Assembly (NCBI GenBank): GCA_000435475.1
Contig: FR896040.1
Coordinates: 10,120-34,212 of the forward strand
Reading direction: 5' to 3'
DNA: 24,093 nt
DNA from: Cryptobacterium sp. CAG:338
GTDB taxonomy: Bacteria; Actinomycetota; Coriobacteriia; Coriobacteriales; Eggerthellaceae
The notes beneath the pieces were generated by a model. It was not told the DNA's origin. It worked only from the letters and a program-made list of their open reading frames with translations, and made no database searches. The position numbers were made by a program, and so were the translations under genes. Below are positions 7,074-14,879 of this stretch, in pieces (position 1 is the stretch's first letter; each line of letters starts with the position of its first letter).

Positions 7074-7952
7074 ATGCGTATTCACGCCGATGATTTCGGC
7101 ATATGCGAACAACAAGCAAAAGCCATTTTGAATTTAAGTTCTTCTTGCAACGGCAAGGGAACACTGAATTCGATTAGTATCTTTACTAATAGCCCTTATT
7201 TCATAGATTCTTGCAAGCTTATACAACCTTTTGTACAACGAAACGAAATTTCTCTTTCTCTTCATATCAATCTTGTGGAAGGCCCATCATCCTGCGCTGA
7301 TGCCAATACAATCCCCATCCTCGTTGACAAAAGAGGAATGTTCAAAAATAATTTCGCTACCTTACTTCTGCTCTCTTTGAGTCCTTACCGCAAACAGCTT
7401 TATCGCGCTATCGTTAAAGAATGCTCTGCGCAGATAAATCGCTATTTAAAAGTTTTTCCTGAACAACGCACAAAACTTTCCCTTGACACCCATCAACACG
7501 TCCACGCAATACCGTTGGTCCTCGATGCTCTTCTTGCATCTGTTTCAGCATGTCAGGCTAACCTTGTCCGTATGCGTATTCCAACTGAAAACCTGTCTGT
7601 TTATAAAAATGCCGGTATTTTATCTGAAGTTTCTTGGCAAAACAGACTTAAAATCCGAGTGATCAATTTCCTTTGCAAAAAAGCGCCAGAAAAAATACCC
7701 TCCACTTGCTCAATTCCTTTATTTTGCGGAGTAGGCTTATCGGGGAAAATGTACAAAATCAATCAACTATTAATTGATGAACTGAATCATAAAGCAACCC
7801 AAGAAGGAAAGGACCTTGAATTACTCTTTCACCCTGTTTCAGTTCCGATTCACCAATGTCTTGATCCCCATAACAAACCATTTGCTCGTGCATGCGCTTC
7901 GATTGACAGAGACAAAGAAGCACAAAAACTTTTAGAGATTCGCATTACGTAG
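7074..7952 (+). CDS. YdjC/ChbG-family carbohydrate deacetylase
   Basis: A 292-residue protein beginning MRIHADDFG, the N-terminal metal-binding signature of the YdjC/ChbG family. Further expected residues are SLHINLVEG (62-70), DTHQHVH (138-144) and ELLFHP (249-254). Family members remove an acetyl group from N-acetylated sugars: ChbG acts on chitooligosaccharides, and Francisella NaxD acts on undecaprenyl-phosphate-GalNAc. Because it is divergent from a polyprenyl-phosphate glycosyltransferase and a GT39 transferase, the NaxD-like role (de-N-acetylating a lipid-linked aminosugar before transfer) is the better guess, though this is inference. A good ribosome site (AAAGGAG) precedes the ATG. 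The 3' end overlaps the convergent LysR gene by 8 bp with no terminator between them. Confidence 0.85.
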   Translation: MRIHADDFGICEQQAKAILNLSSSCNGKGTLNSISIFTNSPYFIDSCKLIQPFVQRNEISLSLHINLVEGPSSCADANTIPILVDKRGMFKNNFATLLLLSLSPYRKQLYRAIVKECSAQINRYLKVFPEQRTKLSLDTHQHVHAIPLVLDALLASVSACQANLVRMRIPTENLSVYKNAGILSEVSWQNRLKIRVINFLCKKAPEKIPSTCSIPLFCGVGLSGKMYKINQLLIDELNHKATQEGKDLELLFHPVSVPIHQCLDPHNKPFARACASIDRDKEAQKLLEIRIT

Positions 7953-8922
7953 GCAAAAGATGCTGCAACTCTTCAAAAAGCTGTATAAAACGTCTTTCAA
8001 AAAAGGAATTTCGTCTCCAAACAAAGCAAATGCTATGTCCCAGTCCTTCTTCACAAAGCTTAATTTCTTGCAATTCACCTTGGGTGTGACAAATGCCCTG
8101 GGCACTTATCACGTGTAATTCGCCTTGCGCTAGACGATGCGAGACCGCAGATTCATAAGCAAACGTTATCCCTGTTCCCGCACGTACCATTTCAAGACCA
8201 AGCCCCACACCCTTAACTTCAATTACTCGTTTAAAACTTTCGGGCACAAGATTGTTTCGCGCTAAGCAAGCTTCCAACACAGCACGTGATCCTGATCCTT
8301 GTTCACGAATGATAAGCGTGTTTTCCAAGAGGTCGCGAAAACGCAAGGGAGTGTTGTTTGCAGCAAGAATACCGCTATCTACTTTAGAAGCACCAATAGC
8401 AACTTTACTTCCGCATGCACAGACGCACTTCATCTGCTCATAGGACCATTCACGAAAGCTATATTTAGTCGAATCAAATATACCTTCAACCAGTGCACAA
8501 TCGATAGCTCCCTTATCAAGGTCTGAAAGCAAGTCTGCCGTATCCGCCATGACAACACGCACCTGAACCAAAGGATGATCACTGCACCAACGTGCCAACG
8601 GACGTGCGAGCATAAATTCTCCTGCAGTAAGCGTTGCTCCAATAACAAGTTTGCTTACCCCCGAATTAAGCGTTGATAATTCTTGCTTTAACAGGTTTTC
8701 ATCATTTCTTTGAGATAGCAGTACTTCTGCCACTTCTTTTCCCGCATCAGTTAAAACTAGGGTTCGCCCTTTTCGACTAAAAAGTGGTGTTTCATATTGC
8801 TTTTCTAACCAAGCGATATGTTGTGACACCGCAGGCTGCGTGATATTAAGACGAGCCGCAGTATGGGTATAGTTCAAGGTTTCACATACATCCAGAAACG
8901 TATCAACACGCCAATCTAACAT
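7945..8922 (-). CDS. LysR-family transcriptional regulator
   Basis: A 325-residue regulator. The N-terminal winged helix-turn-helix is clear (residues 1-60: FLDVCETLNYTHTAARLNITQPAVSQHIAWLE, then LFSRKGRTLVLTDAGKE). It is followed by the periplasmic-binding-like effector domain (from about residue 90, KLVIGATLTAGEFMLARPLARW). AAGGA lies just upstream of the ATG. It is divergent from the TDT-family transporter gene 98 bp away, the standard LysR arrangement, so that transporter is its probable target. The effector is unknown. Effector domain length is normal and nothing is truncated. Confidence 0.93.
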   Translation of the reverse strand: MLDWRVDTFLDVCETLNYTHTAARLNITQPAVSQHIAWLEKQYETPLFSRKGRTLVLTDAGKEVAEVLLSQRNDENLLKQELSTLNSGVSKLVIGATLTAGEFMLARPLARWCSDHPLVQVRVVMADTADLLSDLDKGAIDCALVEGIFDSTKYSFREWSYEQMKCVCACGSKVAIGASKVDSGILAANNTPLRFRDLLENTLIIREQGSGSRAVLEACLARNNLVPESFKRVIEVKGVGLGLEMVRAGTGITFAYESAVSHRLAQGELHVISAQGICHTQGELQEIKLCEEGLGHSICFVWRRNSFFERRFIQLFEELQHLLPT

Positions 8923-8939
8923 AAGAAATCCTTATGGTA

Positions 8940-8975
8940 TTCAAAGTAATCATTAGACATTATTTTACTTCAAAG
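8940..8975. promoter_or_regulatory. Candidate LysR operator between divergent genes
   Basis: AAGTAA (8944-8949) and TTACTT (8965-8970) form an inverted repeat, and TTCAAAG is repeated directly at 8940-8946 and 8969-8975. The dyad is wider than the usual T-N11-A core, so assignment to the adjacent LysR protein is tentative. Confidence 0.3.
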
Positions 8976-9020
8976 CCTTCATACTGTTTAACTAAATAAA
9001 CTAAAGAAAGGCTCCCTTTA

Positions 9021-9983
9021 ATGATTCGCACCTTTGTTAAAGACGTACCTGTACCTACCGCTGGACTTGCTCTAGGCGTTGTTGCAACAGGCAAACTTAC
9101 TGGACCTTATATTCCTGGCATAGAAGCAGTCTGTGCGGCAATAAGTGCAATCCTTATAGCACTGGTAACTATAAAAGCTCTCGTATGTCGCAAGGCGCTA
9201 GCTGCCGATCTCCACCAACCGGTACAAGCAGCGGTTTTCGGAACATTCTTTATGACCTACATGCAATTATCCACGTACCTAGCAATACTTTCGGTTCCTA
9301 TTGGCCGTATTGTTTGGTTTGCTGCTGTAATAGGTCAATTTGTATTGATGATTTGGTTTACCAAAGAACGTATTCTTGAATTTAAATTGGGCGATGTATT
9401 TGCCACATGGTTTGTTTGCTATGTGGGCATTATCGTTGGATCGGTAACCAGCCCCGCCCTTGAACTAACAGGAATCGGCCAGGGCCTTTTCTGGTTTGGC
9501 TTTATCGCTTACATAGCGCTGCTCTTTTTGGTTACCGCACGTCATGCAAAACTATCTTTAACAGCAGGAGCCGCACCAACATTTTGCATCTACGCAGCCC
9601 CTATGAGTCTTTCATTAGCTGGATACCTAGCGGTTTATAGCAACCCAAACATACTATTTGTTGCAGTGCTTGAAGTTCTCGCACAACTTTTGTTTGTGGT
9701 GGTACTTACCCAACTTCCCAAATTTTTACGCGGTGGATTTTTCCCCAGCTATGCAGCAATGACCTTCCCTTTCGTTATTACCGCAACCGCGCTGGGTAAT
9801 GCATTAGCCGTATTAAACACTCAAGGACTACAGCTTCCCTGGATTTGCAATGCCATATTTTACGTTGAAACGATATTTGCTGGTCTTATGACGTTGTTTG
9901 TTTTAGGCTGCTTTGTACGCTTCTTCTTTCAAAAAGCCGCAGCGCTCCATACTGCCAAAACTGCTCAAGCAAAAGCAGCCTAA
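9021..9983 (+). CDS. TDT-family (TehA/SLAC1-type) membrane transporter
   Basis: A 320-residue, almost entirely hydrophobic protein with about ten membrane helices. It opens with VPVPTAGLALGVVATGKL, the characteristic first-helix region of the tellurite-resistance/dicarboxylate transporter (TDT, TehA/SLAC1/Mae1) family, and ends with a short Ala/Lys-rich tail. Members are anion channels or transporters for malate, other dicarboxylates, sulfite, nitrate or chloride; the substrate cannot be told from sequence. The ribosome site (AGAAAGG) lies in a small AAAGG-CTC-CCTTT hairpin before the ATG. The divergent LysR gene suggests induction by a small-molecule effector, perhaps the transported anion. 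A strong terminator follows directly. Confidence 0.88.
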   Translation: MIRTFVKDVPVPTAGLALGVVATGKLTGPYIPGIEAVCAAISAILIALVTIKALVCRKALAADLHQPVQAAVFGTFFMTYMQLSTYLAILSVPIGRIVWFAAVIGQFVLMIWFTKERILEFKLGDVFATWFVCYVGIIVGSVTSPALELTGIGQGLFWFGFIAYIALLFLVTARHAKLSLTAGAAPTFCIYAAPMSLSLAGYLAVYSNPNILFVAVLEVLAQLLFVVVLTQLPKFLRGGFFPSYAAMTFPFVITATALGNALAVLNTQGLQLPWICNAIFYVETIFAGLMTLFVLGCFVRFFFQKAAALHTAKTAQAKAA

Positions 9984-9987
9984 CAAG

Positions 9988-10021
9988 AAAAATGCAGCCA
10001 CACTTTTGCAGCTGCATTTTT
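9988..10021. terminator. Bidirectional intrinsic terminator
   Basis: AAAAATGCAGC (9988-9998) and GCTGCATTTTT (10011-10021) are perfect reverse complements with a 12-nt loop. The A- and T-runs give a U-tract in both directions. It serves the transporter gene and the convergent metallo-hydrolase gene. Confidence 0.88.
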
Positions 10022-10043
10022 AAACACTTCTTTAGAACGTCTT

Positions 10044-11066
10044 TTAGCGCAAAGGTACTATTTTGTACTGATCAGGCAATTCACCCGCTGCTACCAAGTG
10101 AGCAGCATAGGCCATATTCTGCGCTAGCAAGGCACGACGACCAAATATTAAGCGCTCTTCCCAAGGAGTACGCTTACCTTCATGGATTGAATAATAAGAA
10201 AGCTTGCCTACATCACAGCATTCAGAATAATCCAGGCACACTTTCTTAAATGAAGCAAGCTGCCTCTGATAATGGTCGATCACCTTTGCACAGCGTGCCG
10301 ACAAATTGCTGCCCTCTTCACCGTGGCCGCACAATACAAGATCAGCATCCAAGCTTTCAAGACGTTCAAGGGTTGAAAGCATAATGCCCAGCTGATCTTC
10401 CGTATCCGATTCCATCATGATAGGCGGATTCATGCTATACAAAACCTGGTCGCCCGCCACAAGAAGCTTCTTTCGCTCGTCATAGAGACACACATGATGC
10501 AGGTCGTGACCAGGAGTTTCTAAAACTTGAAGATCGTATTCTCCAACAGTAATAATCTCGCCCTCGTGAACTTGCGTTAAGGGTATATCTTTTTCTCCGT
10601 TTATGGTCATAGGCTGCCAATAAGCAGGATCATATTCATCTCCCACTTCAAAAAACTCACTGGTGCGTCGCTCAATTTCACCCAATTCACGCGCCGCCAT
10701 TACAGGAGTTCCATGATCTTTCGTGGATTGCACCCCTGCGTATACCGTCATCCCTGGCCGCCAAATTTGATCAATTCCCGCACAGTGATCCCAATGAAAA
10801 TGCGTGATAAATACATCAACGTTATCCCAAGAAATGCCTAAGGATGCTAAGGCTTTATCAAACGTTTCTTTAGTGAGAGGCGTGTTACAACCTGCATCCA
10901 CAATAAGCGAACGTCCCTTATCGTGAATGCCATCAGCCTTGAAAATATAAGAATTGGTAGATCCTATTGCCAAGGGTGTGGGCAAATCAACTGAAAATAC
11001 CCCTGGAGAAACTTCCATAAGCTGGGTTCTTCCAGAAAACCTATAGGGCATGATTTCCTCTGGCAT
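10044..11066 (-). CDS. Metallo-beta-lactamase-fold hydrolase
   Basis: A 340-residue enzyme of the metallo-beta-lactamase superfamily. Metal ligands are in order: THFHWDHCAG (H89, H91, D93, H94), H187 in ETPGHDLHHV, D206 in AGDQVLY and H248 in CGHGEE. A ~90-residue C-terminal helical region follows, as in the RNase-J-unrelated, glyoxalase II/lactonase-like branch (the LACTB2 type has a similar C-terminal helical domain). The substrate is unknown. The start at 11066 has AAAGGGGG at good spacing; a second in-frame ATG five codons on lacks one. It stands alone between a terminator and a 182-bp spacer upstream of the thiamine operon end. Confidence 0.85.
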   Translation of the reverse strand: MPEEIMPYRFSGRTQLMEVSPGVFSVDLPTPLAIGSTNSYIFKADGIHDKGRSLIVDAGCNTPLTKETFDKALASLGISWDNVDVFITHFHWDHCAGIDQIWRPGMTVYAGVQSTKDHGTPVMAARELGEIERRTSEFFEVGDEYDPAYWQPMTINGEKDIPLTQVHEGEIITVGEYDLQVLETPGHDLHHVCLYDERKKLLVAGDQVLYSMNPPIMMESDTEDQLGIMLSTLERLESLDADLVLCGHGEEGSNLSARCAKVIDHYQRQLASFKKVCLDYSECCDVGKLSYYSIHEGKRTPWEERLIFGRRALLAQNMAYAAHLVAAGELPDQYKIVPLR

Positions 11067-11248
11067 AACAATTCCCCCTTTGAAGAACTTACTTAATTTG
11101 ATTGTCGTTTTTTAAGCAACACTATTCGTAAGTCCTTATATTGCTCAGAGTTCAATTTGCTACTCGCATAAACTCCCTGTGCTTTGACTATAGTCCTAAC
11201 CTACACCATACGTTAAGTATCAAAACAAATAGTTACCTTTCGTTTACA

Positions 11249-11938
11249 TTAAGCCTGATTCCACGCTGTTACTAAAGCATGGGCTGCTTCGTAAGGATTA
11301 TCCGCCGAACAAACTGCAGACACTACGAAAAAGCCATCTACTCCCGTGCTTTTCACCAGCGGAATATCAACCAATTTAACGCCACCACCCACCACAATAG
11401 GTACCGGACTTGCCTGAGCTAATTCACGCAAGTCGTCGATGCTTTTCGTGATGATAGTGCCATCAGCACTGCGACCACAATCCTTTTTGGTAGGCGTCTC
11501 ATGCAGGGGCCCCACCCCTAAATAATCAACAAGACTCATATCGGCCGTTTTAACGTACTCTAACATTTCATCTGCTCGCGCCGAAAGGCCAACAATAGCA
11601 TTGGACCCCAGTAGCTTTCGGCACACTTCAACGGGAATATCGGTCTGCCCTACATGGATTCCATCCACCTTTACTCCCGCTTCACGTGCCGCCAGCACTA
11701 CATCCAAGCGGTCATCAACCAGAAGCGCTACTGAATCGCTTTTTCCTTCTTCTGAAATAACCTGAGCTGCTTGGGCGGTATATTCAATTAAATCGCGTGC
11801 TGAACATTCCTTCGAACGAATTTGCACACAAGTAAAGCCTGCCCTCAGCGCTTGACGGATAATATCCGCCACGGGCCTTCCAAGAGTGTTTTCTGGTCCT
11901 ATTACTAAATAAGCTGAAATATCAAGTGCGTTTCTCAC
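11249..11938 (-). CDS. thiE: Thiamine-phosphate synthase
   Basis: A 229-residue TIM-barrel enzyme that joins the pyrimidine (HMP-PP) and thiazole (HET-P) halves into thiamine monophosphate. Recognisable parts are CVQIRSKE (substrate diphosphate region), VDGIHVGQTDIP, YLGVGPLHETPTKKD and IVVGGGVKL near the C-terminus. I favour the GTG at 11938, preceded by AGGGG, over an in-frame TTG at 11968 without a clear ribosome site. It is last of the thi operon, 145 bp after the thiamine-binding protein gene, a larger gap than the others. No intrinsic terminator is visible downstream. No thiD, thiC or thiG is in the window, so the local set fits salvage of the two halves. Confidence 0.92.
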   Translation of the reverse strand: MRNALDISAYLVIGPENTLGRPVADIIRQALRAGFTCVQIRSKECSARDLIEYTAQAAQVISEEGKSDSVALLVDDRLDVVLAAREAGVKVDGIHVGQTDIPVEVCRKLLGSNAIVGLSARADEMLEYVKTADMSLVDYLGVGPLHETPTKKDCGRSADGTIITKSIDDLRELAQASPVPIVVGGGVKLVDIPLVKSTGVDGFFVVSAVCSADNPYEAAHALVTAWNQA

Positions 11939-12083
11939 GGAAACCCCTATTCCTTCTTGTTTAACCAACAGTTCATCTGCCGGTCTGCGTTTACCTAACC
12001 TTTTAGTTAGCCACTCTGTTCGCCAAGTTTTTCTATAAGCAGAACAACTTGCGCTTTATTGGCAAGTAGTCCGACCACTTACG

Positions 12084-12383
12084 CTATTCGCCAAGTAGTT
12101 CATTTACTACGGCAACTTTTTTATGCATCATATCTTCGTGACCCGGGCGAATATCAGCCTTCAAGATAACTTCGGTTCGAATACCTTTTTCTGCCAAGAC
12201 AAACGTAGCTTCCTTCACCACGCGCATAACTTCATCCCATTCACCTTCAATTTCGGTAAACATGGAATGAGTTTCGTTTGGCAATCCCGATTCACGAATT
12301 ACCTTCACTACCTCAGCAACGTGTTCTGCCAGTTCATCTCCCACACCAAACGGTGCGATAGCAACAGCAACCAAAGTATTCAT
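12084..12383 (-). CDS. MTH1187-family thiamine-binding protein
   Basis: A 99-residue protein starting MNTLVAVAIAPFGVG, with the family's VxVxPxG opening, ETHSMFTEIEGEWDEVMRVVKEA in the middle and EVILKADIRPG near the end. This is the MTH1187/YqgV (DUF77) family, a ferredoxin-like fold known to bind thiamine or its pyrimidine and often linked to thiamine uptake. Its ATG directly follows the thiM stop (TAA-ATG), with AGAGG inside the thiM end, so it is translationally coupled to thiM. It is likely a binding or delivery component in thiamine/HMP salvage; no membrane partner lies next to it. Confidence 0.87.
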   Translation of the reverse strand: MNTLVAVAIAPFGVGDELAEHVAEVVKVIRESGLPNETHSMFTEIEGEWDEVMRVVKEATFVLAEKGIRTEVILKADIRPGHEDMMHKKVAVVNELLGE

Positions 12384-13223
12384 TTAAGCCTCTTCCACCT
12401 CAAAGGGATTATTTGCGATATCTTCTGGTGAGACCCTATAAAGCTCGTCAATAAACGCAACTTTAAAGCTTGCTGGAGCACTTGCGCTCTGTTCGGCTCG
12501 GGTTCCAGCTATATTGTAGTGCGCCACACCCGCTAACGCTGCGGTAAAAGGATCTGCAGAGCAAGCATACACGGCCAAAACTCCACCTTGCGAGCATCCA
12601 AAACCAGTCACTTTCGACATAAGAGAAGATCCGCCATGTGAATACACTACTACTTCGCCATTGGTGACGAGATCGGTTTGCCCCGATACGGCGACAGCGC
12701 CACCTGTGTAACGAGCTAGCGCAACCGCAGCATCGCGTGCAGTAGCAACCTCATCGATACTATCCACTCCACGGGCACGAGAAAGATCTTCTGTAGTGCC
12801 TTCCAGATTCCACAAACCCGCAAGAGCAATAATTTCTGAAGCATTACCACGGATGATCGTGGGCTTGTATTGCTTTACCTCAAGCAGCAAATCAGTGCGC
12901 TGCTGACCGATACCAATACCAACAGGATCAATTACCCAAGGCTTGCCTGCATTAAACGCTGCAGCTGCAGTTCGAGGAATGGTTTCGGTATAGATAGGGA
13001 ATTGAGTACCCATATTAAGATACACAGCTCCCCCTGCTGCAACTAAGCATTCACCTTCATCGGGCAGATATACCATTGCCGCCGATCCACCCACCGCAAG
13101 TTGAGCATTTGCCACAAAGTCAATCGTCACCGTATTGGTTACTGATCCTGCCATAGGATTAGTAGCGCGAACTTCTTCGACTGCTTTAACGATGTTTTGC
13201 TTGATTTGTTCGGATTCAATCAC
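12384..13223 (-). CDS. thiM: Hydroxyethylthiazole kinase
   Basis: A 279-residue ribokinase-like enzyme that phosphorylates the thiazole alcohol HET for thiamine salvage. Family stretches visible are SVTNTVTIDFVANAQLAVGG, VIDPVGIGIGQQRT (canonical DPVGAG), IRGNASEI and TKVTGFGCSQGG near the active site, where the family usually has GAGC. The start is GTG at 13223, preceded by AAGGAG at 6 nt; an overlapping ATG upstream runs into a stop. It is first gene of the operon, 47 bp after the riboswitch terminator hairpin, so expression should fall when thiamine diphosphate is plentiful. Confidence 0.93.
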   Translation of the reverse strand: MIESEQIKQNIVKAVEEVRATNPMAGSVTNTVTIDFVANAQLAVGGSAAMVYLPDEGECLVAAGGAVYLNMGTQFPIYTETIPRTAAAAFNAGKPWVIDPVGIGIGQQRTDLLLEVKQYKPTIIRGNASEIIALAGLWNLEGTTEDLSRARGVDSIDEVATARDAAVALARYTGGAVAVSGQTDLVTNGEVVVYSHGGSSLMSKVTGFGCSQGGVLAVYACSADPFTAALAGVAHYNIAGTRAEQSASAPASFKVAFIDELYRVSPEDIANNPFEVEEA

Positions 13224-13269
13224 CGCATTCTCCTTACATTAGACGTTTCCTAATTCCATGCTGCGACCC

Positions 13270-13303
13270 AAACAAAAAGGAGCGCTGCATAGACAGCGCT
13301 CCT
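13270..13303 (-). terminator. TPP riboswitch-controlled terminator
   Basis: On the minus strand, AGGAGCGCTG pairs with CAGCGCTCCT around a 6-nt loop (13278-13303) and is followed by TTTTTGTTT, a strong intrinsic terminator. The GGGAGC that closes the aptamer (near 13321-13326) can pair with the GCTCC of the terminator's 3' arm, a plausible antiterminator formed without ligand. Confidence 0.85.
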
Positions 13304-13318
13304 AGAAAACCTAAGAAT

Positions 13319-13407
13319 CTGCTCCCTACGCCAGTACTAACTGTCAGGTTCAAAGGGTTGGGCTTTTGCCCTCTCAGCCTTTCGCAAATCCAAGGCACCC
13401 CTGCATG
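13319..13407 (-). ncRNA. TPP riboswitch aptamer (THI element)
   Basis: Reading the minus strand, the THI-box landmarks occur in order: GGGGTGCC, GGCTGAGAGGG, ACCCTTTGAACCTGA, then ACTGGCGTAGGGA. These are the conserved pyrimidine- and pyrophosphate-binding parts of the thiamine-diphosphate aptamer. It lies directly upstream of a terminator and thiM, giving transcription attenuation of the thiM / thiamine-binding protein / thiE operon. Confidence 0.96.
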
Positions 13408-13650
13408 TATTAACTAGTGTAATAGAAAACCGACCAACGCAACACATCGATAGTTCATCGGTAGATTATTCACGTAAAAGAAACGTTTGTTAGAATTATC
13501 TGCGCTACGGTAAATAACCTACGCATTTACTACAACACAGCATTGAAACGGTAATAGTATTTGCGCCATCAAACACTAGCGAATGCACGGTAAGATTTAT
13601 TAAATACCTTGAACGCGCAGAAATAGCCCACAAGAAAGGAGTACCACCGC

Positions 13651-14352
13651 ATGATAGGAACCATTATCAATGCGTGTGCCATTCTTGTAGGAAGTTCTAT
13701 CGGTAGCGTAATTAAACGCGGGCTAAAGCCAAAATATCAGGAAGCTATTTTCACCTCACTTGGCGTTGCTACTATCGGGCTTGGTCTGAATGCTGCTATT
13801 CAAAATATACCGAATAGCAATTACACTGTCTTATTTATCGTAAGCATGGCACTTGGTGCGGTAATTGGAACTGCGCTGAATTTAGAAGAACGCTTCAAAA
13901 AGGCCGTATCCAAACGAGCAAAAAACGGCACCGAATTTGCTCGTGGACTTTCTACTGCCATTATGCTTTTCTGCGTGGGAACACTGTCTATCTTAGGTCC
14001 AATCAACAGCGCGCTCTATGGCGATGAAACCTTTCTTTTAACGAATGCAACGCTCGATTTGGTTTCTTCTATCGTTCTTGCCGCCACATTTGGTATTGGC
14101 ATTGCGCTTGCCGCAGTAGTGCTCTTTTGTTGGCAGGGCACCATCTTTTTGCTGGCGAGTTTTTTAGCTCCCTATATGAGCGGTGGCCTTATGACAGAAA
14201 TTGGCATCGTGGGTGGTCTGCTTATTTTGGCAACAGGCATCAATCTTTTAAAGATTAAAGAAATACCCACGATGAATATGCTACCCGCTTTATTCGTGCC
14301 ACCTATATGGTTTGCGATCGTTTCCTTTGTGGGCAGTTTAGGGATAGCTTAG
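13651..14352 (+). CDS. DUF554 (YdfK/YqgA-like) membrane protein
   Basis: A 233-residue hydrophobic protein with about six or seven helices. It starts MIGTIINACAILVGSSIGSVIKRGL, the typical opening of the DUF554 family (B. subtilis YdfK, E. coli YqgA). It also has the family's internal LSILGPINSALYGDETFLLTNATLDLVSS and the C-terminal GGLLILATGINLL...LPALFVPP. The family has no assigned biochemical function. A good AAAGGAG ribosome site precedes the ATG. It is transcribed alone and converges on the SMR efflux operon, with only a degenerate 9-bp tandem repeat and no obvious terminator in between. Confidence 0.88.
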   Translation: MIGTIINACAILVGSSIGSVIKRGLKPKYQEAIFTSLGVATIGLGLNAAIQNIPNSNYTVLFIVSMALGAVIGTALNLEERFKKAVSKRAKNGTEFARGLSTAIMLFCVGTLSILGPINSALYGDETFLLTNATLDLVSSIVLAATFGIGIALAAVVLFCWQGTIFLLASFLAPYMSGGLMTEIGIVGGLLILATGINLLKIKEIPTMNMLPALFVPPIWFAIVSFVGSLGIA

Positions 14353-14361
14353 TTGCCTTTA

Positions 14362-14469
14362 TACATTCAGCGCGTTCTGTGTGTTCTGTAAACCTTACGC
14401 GTTCTATGCACTCTACAAATCTTACGCGCTCTGCACATCCTAGGCGTTTTGCGCCTCTTGCGCTTTTTC
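14362..14469 (-). repeat. Degenerate 9-bp tandem repeat spanning the end of the second SMR gene
   Basis: On the minus strand, twelve successive 9-nt units fit a YARARYGCG-like consensus (for example CAAGAGGCG, CAAAACGCC, CAGAGCGCG, TAGAACGCG, CAGAACGCG). The first two encode part of the protein tail. The rest lie after the TAG stop but stay in the same frame, with Gln codons alternating with TAG/TAA at the same unit position. At a coarser level 27-bp units are visible (14371-14397, 14398-14424). Confidence 0.75.
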
Positions 14470-14877
14470 CTGCGACTTTCGAGCTTCAAGTTCGTCAGTT
14501 CCCGTATTCAGGAAATACACCCCTACCACTACAAGACCTAAACCTAAAGCAGTCAGCGGAGTAAACGGATCATGCCAAACAAGCACACCTACCAACATGG
14601 TGAGTGCTGATCCTACACCACCCCAAATGCCATAGACCAAACCAAGTGGCATGTGTTCAAGGATGCGAACCAGTAAGGTAAAGGATGCCAAGTAACCCAC
14701 GATAGTGATAACACTTGGCACTGGCACGGTAAAACCTTCTGCCATTTTCAAAGATATCGTTGCTATCACTTCGCAAACAATCGAAATACCTAAAAGCAAA
14801 AACCAGAATCGTTTAGATGCACTTAGTTTCTTGATTTCCTGCTTTTTTTCGTTTTGGAATGTTTCAATACTTCCCAT
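14440..14877 (-). CDS. SMR-family efflux protein, second of a pair
   Basis: A 145-residue four-helix small multidrug resistance protein. The core GISIVCEVIATISLKMAEGF carries the conserved membrane Glu (E36, equivalent to E14 of EmrE). It also has LVYGIWGGVGSALTML, the family's YAIWxGxG dimer segment. Unusual for the family, it has a ~22-residue charged N-terminal extension and a ~20-residue Gln/Glu/Ala-rich C-terminal tail (RKSQEKAQEAQNA) made of 9-nt repeats. I chose the ATG at 14877, 2 nt after the stop of the first SMR gene; an earlier in-frame start would lie deep inside that gene. Paired SMR genes (EbrAB, YkkCD) form heterodimeric proton-driven exporters of cationic drugs or guanidinium. 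The substrate here is unknown. Confidence 0.88.
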   Translation of the reverse strand: MGSIETFQNEKKQEIKKLSASKRFWFLLLGISIVCEVIATISLKMAEGFTVPVPSVITIVGYLASFTLLVRILEHMPLGLVYGIWGGVGSALTMLVGVLVWHDPFTPLTALGLGLVVVGVYFLNTGTDELEARKSQEKAQEAQNA

Positions 14878-14879
14878 GA

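Noticed and set aside
6715..7131. Plus-strand frame of 138 codons running into the deacetylase start
   Set aside because: It overlaps the glycosyltransferase 5' end antisense and the deacetylase in another frame; composition and motifs do not suggest a protein.
11186..11195. GACTATAGTC 10-bp palindrome between thiE and the metallo-hydrolase gene
   Set aside because: Short and isolated, with no half-sites nearby; a 10-bp palindrome is expected by chance in a window of this size.
11939..11968. Ten-codon upstream extension of thiE to a TTG start
   Set aside because: No ribosome site precedes the TTG, whereas AGGGG lies just before the GTG at 11938.
14362..14442. Reassigned stop codons (TAG/TAA read as Gln) suggested by the in-frame repeat
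   Set aside because: TAA and TAG end most genes in this window at their expected family lengths, so the standard code holds; decay or DNA-level repeat growth is simpler.
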